A stretch of 64,000 bases of DNA from Sphagnum magellanicum (lineage: Eukaryota; Streptophyta; Sphagnopsida; Sphagnales; Sphagnaceae): the NCBI GenBank assembly GCA_021904315.1, contig CM038907.1:32185223-32249222 (forward strand), in the 5' to 3' direction. Made by a program: the position numbers and the translations under genes. Positions 60,995 through 64,000 of this stretch are shown one piece after another. The notes below the pieces were generated by a model that was not told the DNA's origin, made no database searches, and was given only the letters and a program-made list of their open reading frames with translations. Numbering within the stretch: position 1 is the first letter of the stretch; each line of letters begins with the position of its first letter.

Positions 60995-61345
60995 GCACAA
61001 ACGTTAGTTATACAAAAACTAGGGTAGGTTTAATAAGTAAGTGTTAAGGTCATTTCAGTTCTTTTGAAAGAACTCCATATGATGGTTATATTAAGTTTAT
61101 TTGTAGGTGTTTTGTAATTTTTCCTAGATAAGTATGTTTACTTGTAGAAGGACACCTTGTTAGACCTAATACCTATGTCTTTTACAAACATTAGTTTTTA
61201 AACTTGAAAGCACAACACACAACATTTTTAAAAAACTTGTGCTAACACAACTATTCAAACATAAATGGGTTTACAGTGCAACTTTCAAACCCAAAGATGA
61301 AATCATTCAAGCTAAAACTTCTTTTGGCTTAACATAGATGATGAT

Positions 61346-63130
61346 TAACAATTTATTGAATCATTCTAGAAGAATTTTAAATATTTTATGACAAATGAAT
61401 TTACAATTATATGTAATTTATTGTCATTTGCAATTATGTTGGACGATTTGATAATTCCAAATTTTGTCACATCAACCTTTTTAGCTTCATACAATGATGT
61501 ATGCAACTAATGATGCATGTTGTGTATCGCAGGGATCATTTTTTTTGCCTTCATTGAAATCTAAATTATACACACCATAAAACCCTCTTTAACATGGTTT
61601 TGTATGAAACAAACAGTTAAAGGATCAAGACTTTGTAATTTTATTACATATTTATGAGAATTTATGTTGGTTTCATAAATATTTATTCGCATATCTATAT
61701 TCTATGCATATTTATTATATCATAATTTTTCTTCCTACCATGAATTTTACACATTCACAAGCTATGCATAAATTTCATTATTGTCAAATTAATGTGCTAT
61801 CAAATAGTCTCATACATCTATTTATATACTAACAAATAAAAAACTAAACAAAAAAGTTTTTGAAACCTTGCACCTTAAATGACTTTTGTAGCAAATCATT
61901 GTACTTCAAGGCATGCACGTTAATTTGTGACATAACCTTTTTAATGAATCATCACATTTAAAGACATATACATTAATTTGTGATATGATTTTCTTAGTGA
62001 ATCATTTTGCTTGAATCAAACACATTAATTAAAACCATGATTAATTAAATTAAATTAATCTTCTTCTCCTTTAAGTATTTGACTCATAAGTACAACTAAA
62101 TTAGGAACTCTAAGTCCACATTTCCCATACTTGTATTAGCCTTTATGAAAGGCTCTATGGTGGGCACAATTTTGGCCTTTAACAATGTTTATAGCATGCA
62201 ACATTGTATGTCAAGGCCTGTCTTACACTAGGGTAAGGGTTCCAAAAAACTTGAGACCAATTCTGACCATTTTTGGCTTGCTGTTAGGCCCCCAAGTTAC
62301 TAATAAATGGTAGAACATTGACATCAGAATATTAATAAATGGTGGAACATTGGCCCAAAGGGTTGCAAATTGACTTCCCAAATTCAATGGTATCCCTTTT
62401 TCAGTTTTGGGGCCAATACAAGGCCATAAAGCTCAGCATTTACTAGTAAATTGGGGCGAACAGTAAATATTTTTTCTATTTCAGCCTTGACTCCTGATGT
62501 AAAGCCCTTGGGGGCTGATTTCAACTTTTGCACTAATACAAATGCTTGATTTGAGTTGAACATTGGCCTTCACTCCTAATGTAAAGTAGGCCTAATTGTT
62601 TCTTAATCCTGATTGCGCACTCATAAACCTGAAAGAGCGGACACTACCATACCTACCGGAACAGATAAGCACTTTGTGGTCTTATAGAAGAAGAGGTTAG
62701 GAAGATGTAGAAAAAGCTTGTATCATTGTTAGGAACATTTAGCCAAATCTGGCTAGAAACTTGATGTCAATATTTTTGGCTGCACACTCAAGACCAAATA
62801 TAGAAAGCTGGCAGTCTTTACTATTCATTTCTCACTTTTGGCGCTTCAAAACCTCAAAAAATGATGCCACGTGATGCCCTGAAAATTCAGATTGCATTTT
62901 GAGGCCTCAGGCCTACCTCCACTAAAAAGAGAGGTACCAATAATACCAACTGCCATAGTAAACTTTACAGAATTAGTAGTAGAGACTAAATCACAACCTA
63001 TTAAACCAATTAGAATACATGTATAATACCTTTGTATAATTTGTTTTAGTGCTGAACATAGATCTAGGGAATGTCCCAAGAAGATCGAAGTGTAGAACAT
63101 GTTTAGAACTCAACCTATTAGTTATATTAA
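61346..63130. other. Intergenic DNA without recognisable genes
   Basis: AT-rich to about 62100, then more balanced. A minus-strand 84-residue frame at 62846-63100 is unassigned. Nothing else was seen. Confidence 0.5.
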
Positions 63131-63139
63131 TGCAGCACC

Positions 63140-63777
63140 TAAATTGCTTAAACTTGATAATGTACTAGTCAATGTGGTAGCTATTGTCACTACTCATAAT
63201 CAACAACCAAAGCAACAAGTGTTGAAAGAACGGGAACTGATTAAAGCCAAAGGAGAAAAAGATTAACAAAGAAAAAAACGTCTATGAGATTCATTTAATG
63301 AAACCATAAGATAATAGCTACAACATGGTGAGAATGATAAATAACCCATTACAACCACTAAAGAACCATTGTAGAGTAATTGGGTTGGACTACTTGATAA
63401 TTTTACAACAAATTAATTGGTTGAAAATAATTGAATCGATGAAATTATTCAATAACTTGTGACCTTAGAATAGGTTACAACAAAAAAGATTTTCGAAGTT
63501 TTTTTAAAGGATATTAGCAAGCAAGTCTTTGAGACAAAATATACACTCAACTTGGGGCAATTATTGCATGTAACACCTAATGTTAAATGCTGCATTTTAA
63601 ACCAAGTACCATTAGTTCTTAATTGGTTGAGTTACTAAAAGAGTTCAAAGACATTTTTGCGTGGACTTACAAAGATGTGAAGGGCATACCATTAAAGATA
63701 GTTCAACATCGAATTGTTCAACATCGAATTGAGCTGGATACATCAATACCACCTACTCATCAAACAAGGTACCGGTT
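63140..63777 (+). pseudogene. Ty3/gypsy gag-pol remnant lacking protease
   Basis: Plus-strand DNA reads, with stops, the end of a gag-type region: VVAIVTTHNQQ, then ERELIKAKGEKD, KDISKQVFETKYTLNLGQLL and CILNQVPLVLN. It then passes almost directly to the start of the reverse-transcriptase region: LLKEFKDIFAWTYKDVKGIP, QHRIELDTSIPP and THQTRYRLN. The aspartic protease that normally lies between is missing, so an internal deletion sits near 63615-63630. A 15-base in-frame tandem duplication (63701-63730) repeats VQHRI. Homology stops near 63777, before any catalytic RT motif; what follows to the end of the window is unrelated or unrecognisable. Confidence 0.7.
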
Positions 63778-64000
63778 GAATCATTACAAAAAAACGTGAC
63801 TTTTTAGAAGGTCCAACTTGACTAAAATATTCACGTTGACCAAGGGGGATAATCATTTTGACTAAAGGCATGGGGCATGAAAAACATGAGTTACTTTTGA
63901 TTAAAACATTTGATGAAAGTGACTTTTTCGACCATGCGCAACAAACCAAACATCTAATAAAAAAGGCCAAAAGTCCATTAAGATGACCAAGATCACAAAT
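63778..64000. other. Unassigned DNA at window end
   Basis: This stretch follows an abrupt loss of the retroelement reading frame. The phrases CTTGACTAAAATATTCACGT and TTTTGACTAAAGGCAT suggest short repeats, but nothing firm can be said. It may be another insertion into the Ty3/gypsy remnant. Confidence 0.3.

Larger units (their letters stand above)
58191..61345 (+). repeat. Dispersed repeat, copy B (about 3.2 kb)
   Basis: This is the second copy of the sequence at 48788-50520, same strand. It is longer for three reasons. About 1.18 kb (59177-60352) is absent from copy A. A 110-bp stretch is duplicated in tandem (58481/58591). A 57-bp stretch is duplicated in tandem (60881/60938). No terminal inverted repeats, target duplications or coding capacity were found. 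The copies could be LTRs of one old element about 9.4 kb apart, members of a dispersed family, or a segmental duplication. Confidence 0.85.

Noticed and set aside
48788..61345. Interpretation of the direct repeat pair as LTRs of one intact retrotransposon
   Set aside because: No TG..CA ends, primer-binding site, polypurine tract or pol sequence was found, and the copies differ strongly in length. Kept only as one possible explanation.
1..64000. CRISPR arrays, bacterial operons, rRNA or tRNA genes
   Set aside because: No regularly spaced short repeats with unique spacers, no rRNA core sequences and no cloverleaf with A and B boxes were seen. The genes have spliceosomal introns, so the DNA is eukaryotic.

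Overview
This window is nuclear DNA from a land plant. Three multi-exon genes belong to plant protein families and have GT-AG introns. They sit in very AT-rich DNA littered with decayed transposable elements. The gag-pol and Myb/SANT-like remnants resemble what I remember from mosses, lycophytes and ferns more than from flowering plants, so a seed-free plant is my best guess. That is inference; the sequence alone does not name the species.

Layout. (1) 1-2440: AT-rich, with an (AT)n tract and one unrecognised open frame. (2) 2808-5593, minus strand: a seven-exon bHLH transcription factor of the LRL (ROOTHAIRLESS-like, subfamily XI) type, apparently intact. (3) 5.6-21.3 kb: leader of that gene, then a long gene desert with microsatellites and homopolymers. 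(4) 21.3-24.3 kb, plus strand: a PUR-alpha gene with all introns in place but with a nonsense codon and two frameshifts. (5) 28.81-29.58 kb: a short non-autonomous Helitron built around a guanine-rich minisatellite. (6) 31.45-33.40 kb: a GC-richer hAT-like transposase remnant with two in-frame TAG codons, converging on a minus-strand Myb/SANT-like remnant. (7) 35.6-36.5 kb: degenerate ~105-bp repeats just upstream of (8) 36983-41897, plus strand: a nine-exon TOM1-like (TOL) VHS-GAT gene, apparently intact. (9) 42.7-47.1 kb: Ty3/gypsy gag remnants and the C-terminal end of a Helitron PIF1-type helicase. (10) 48.8-61.3 kb: two diverged direct copies of one long non-coding sequence, with a CG-rich 109-bp hairpin between them. 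(11) 63.1-63.8 kb: a Ty3/gypsy remnant lacking its protease region.

The three host genes do not form a unit. They are independent single genes: a transcription factor for tip-growing cells, a nucleic-acid-binding PUR protein, and an ESCRT-0-like ubiquitin adaptor. No new multi-gene system is evident. The best leads are the Helitron with its G-tract minisatellite, the disabled PUR-alpha gene, the convergent hAT/SANT pair, and the hairpin near 54.0 kb.
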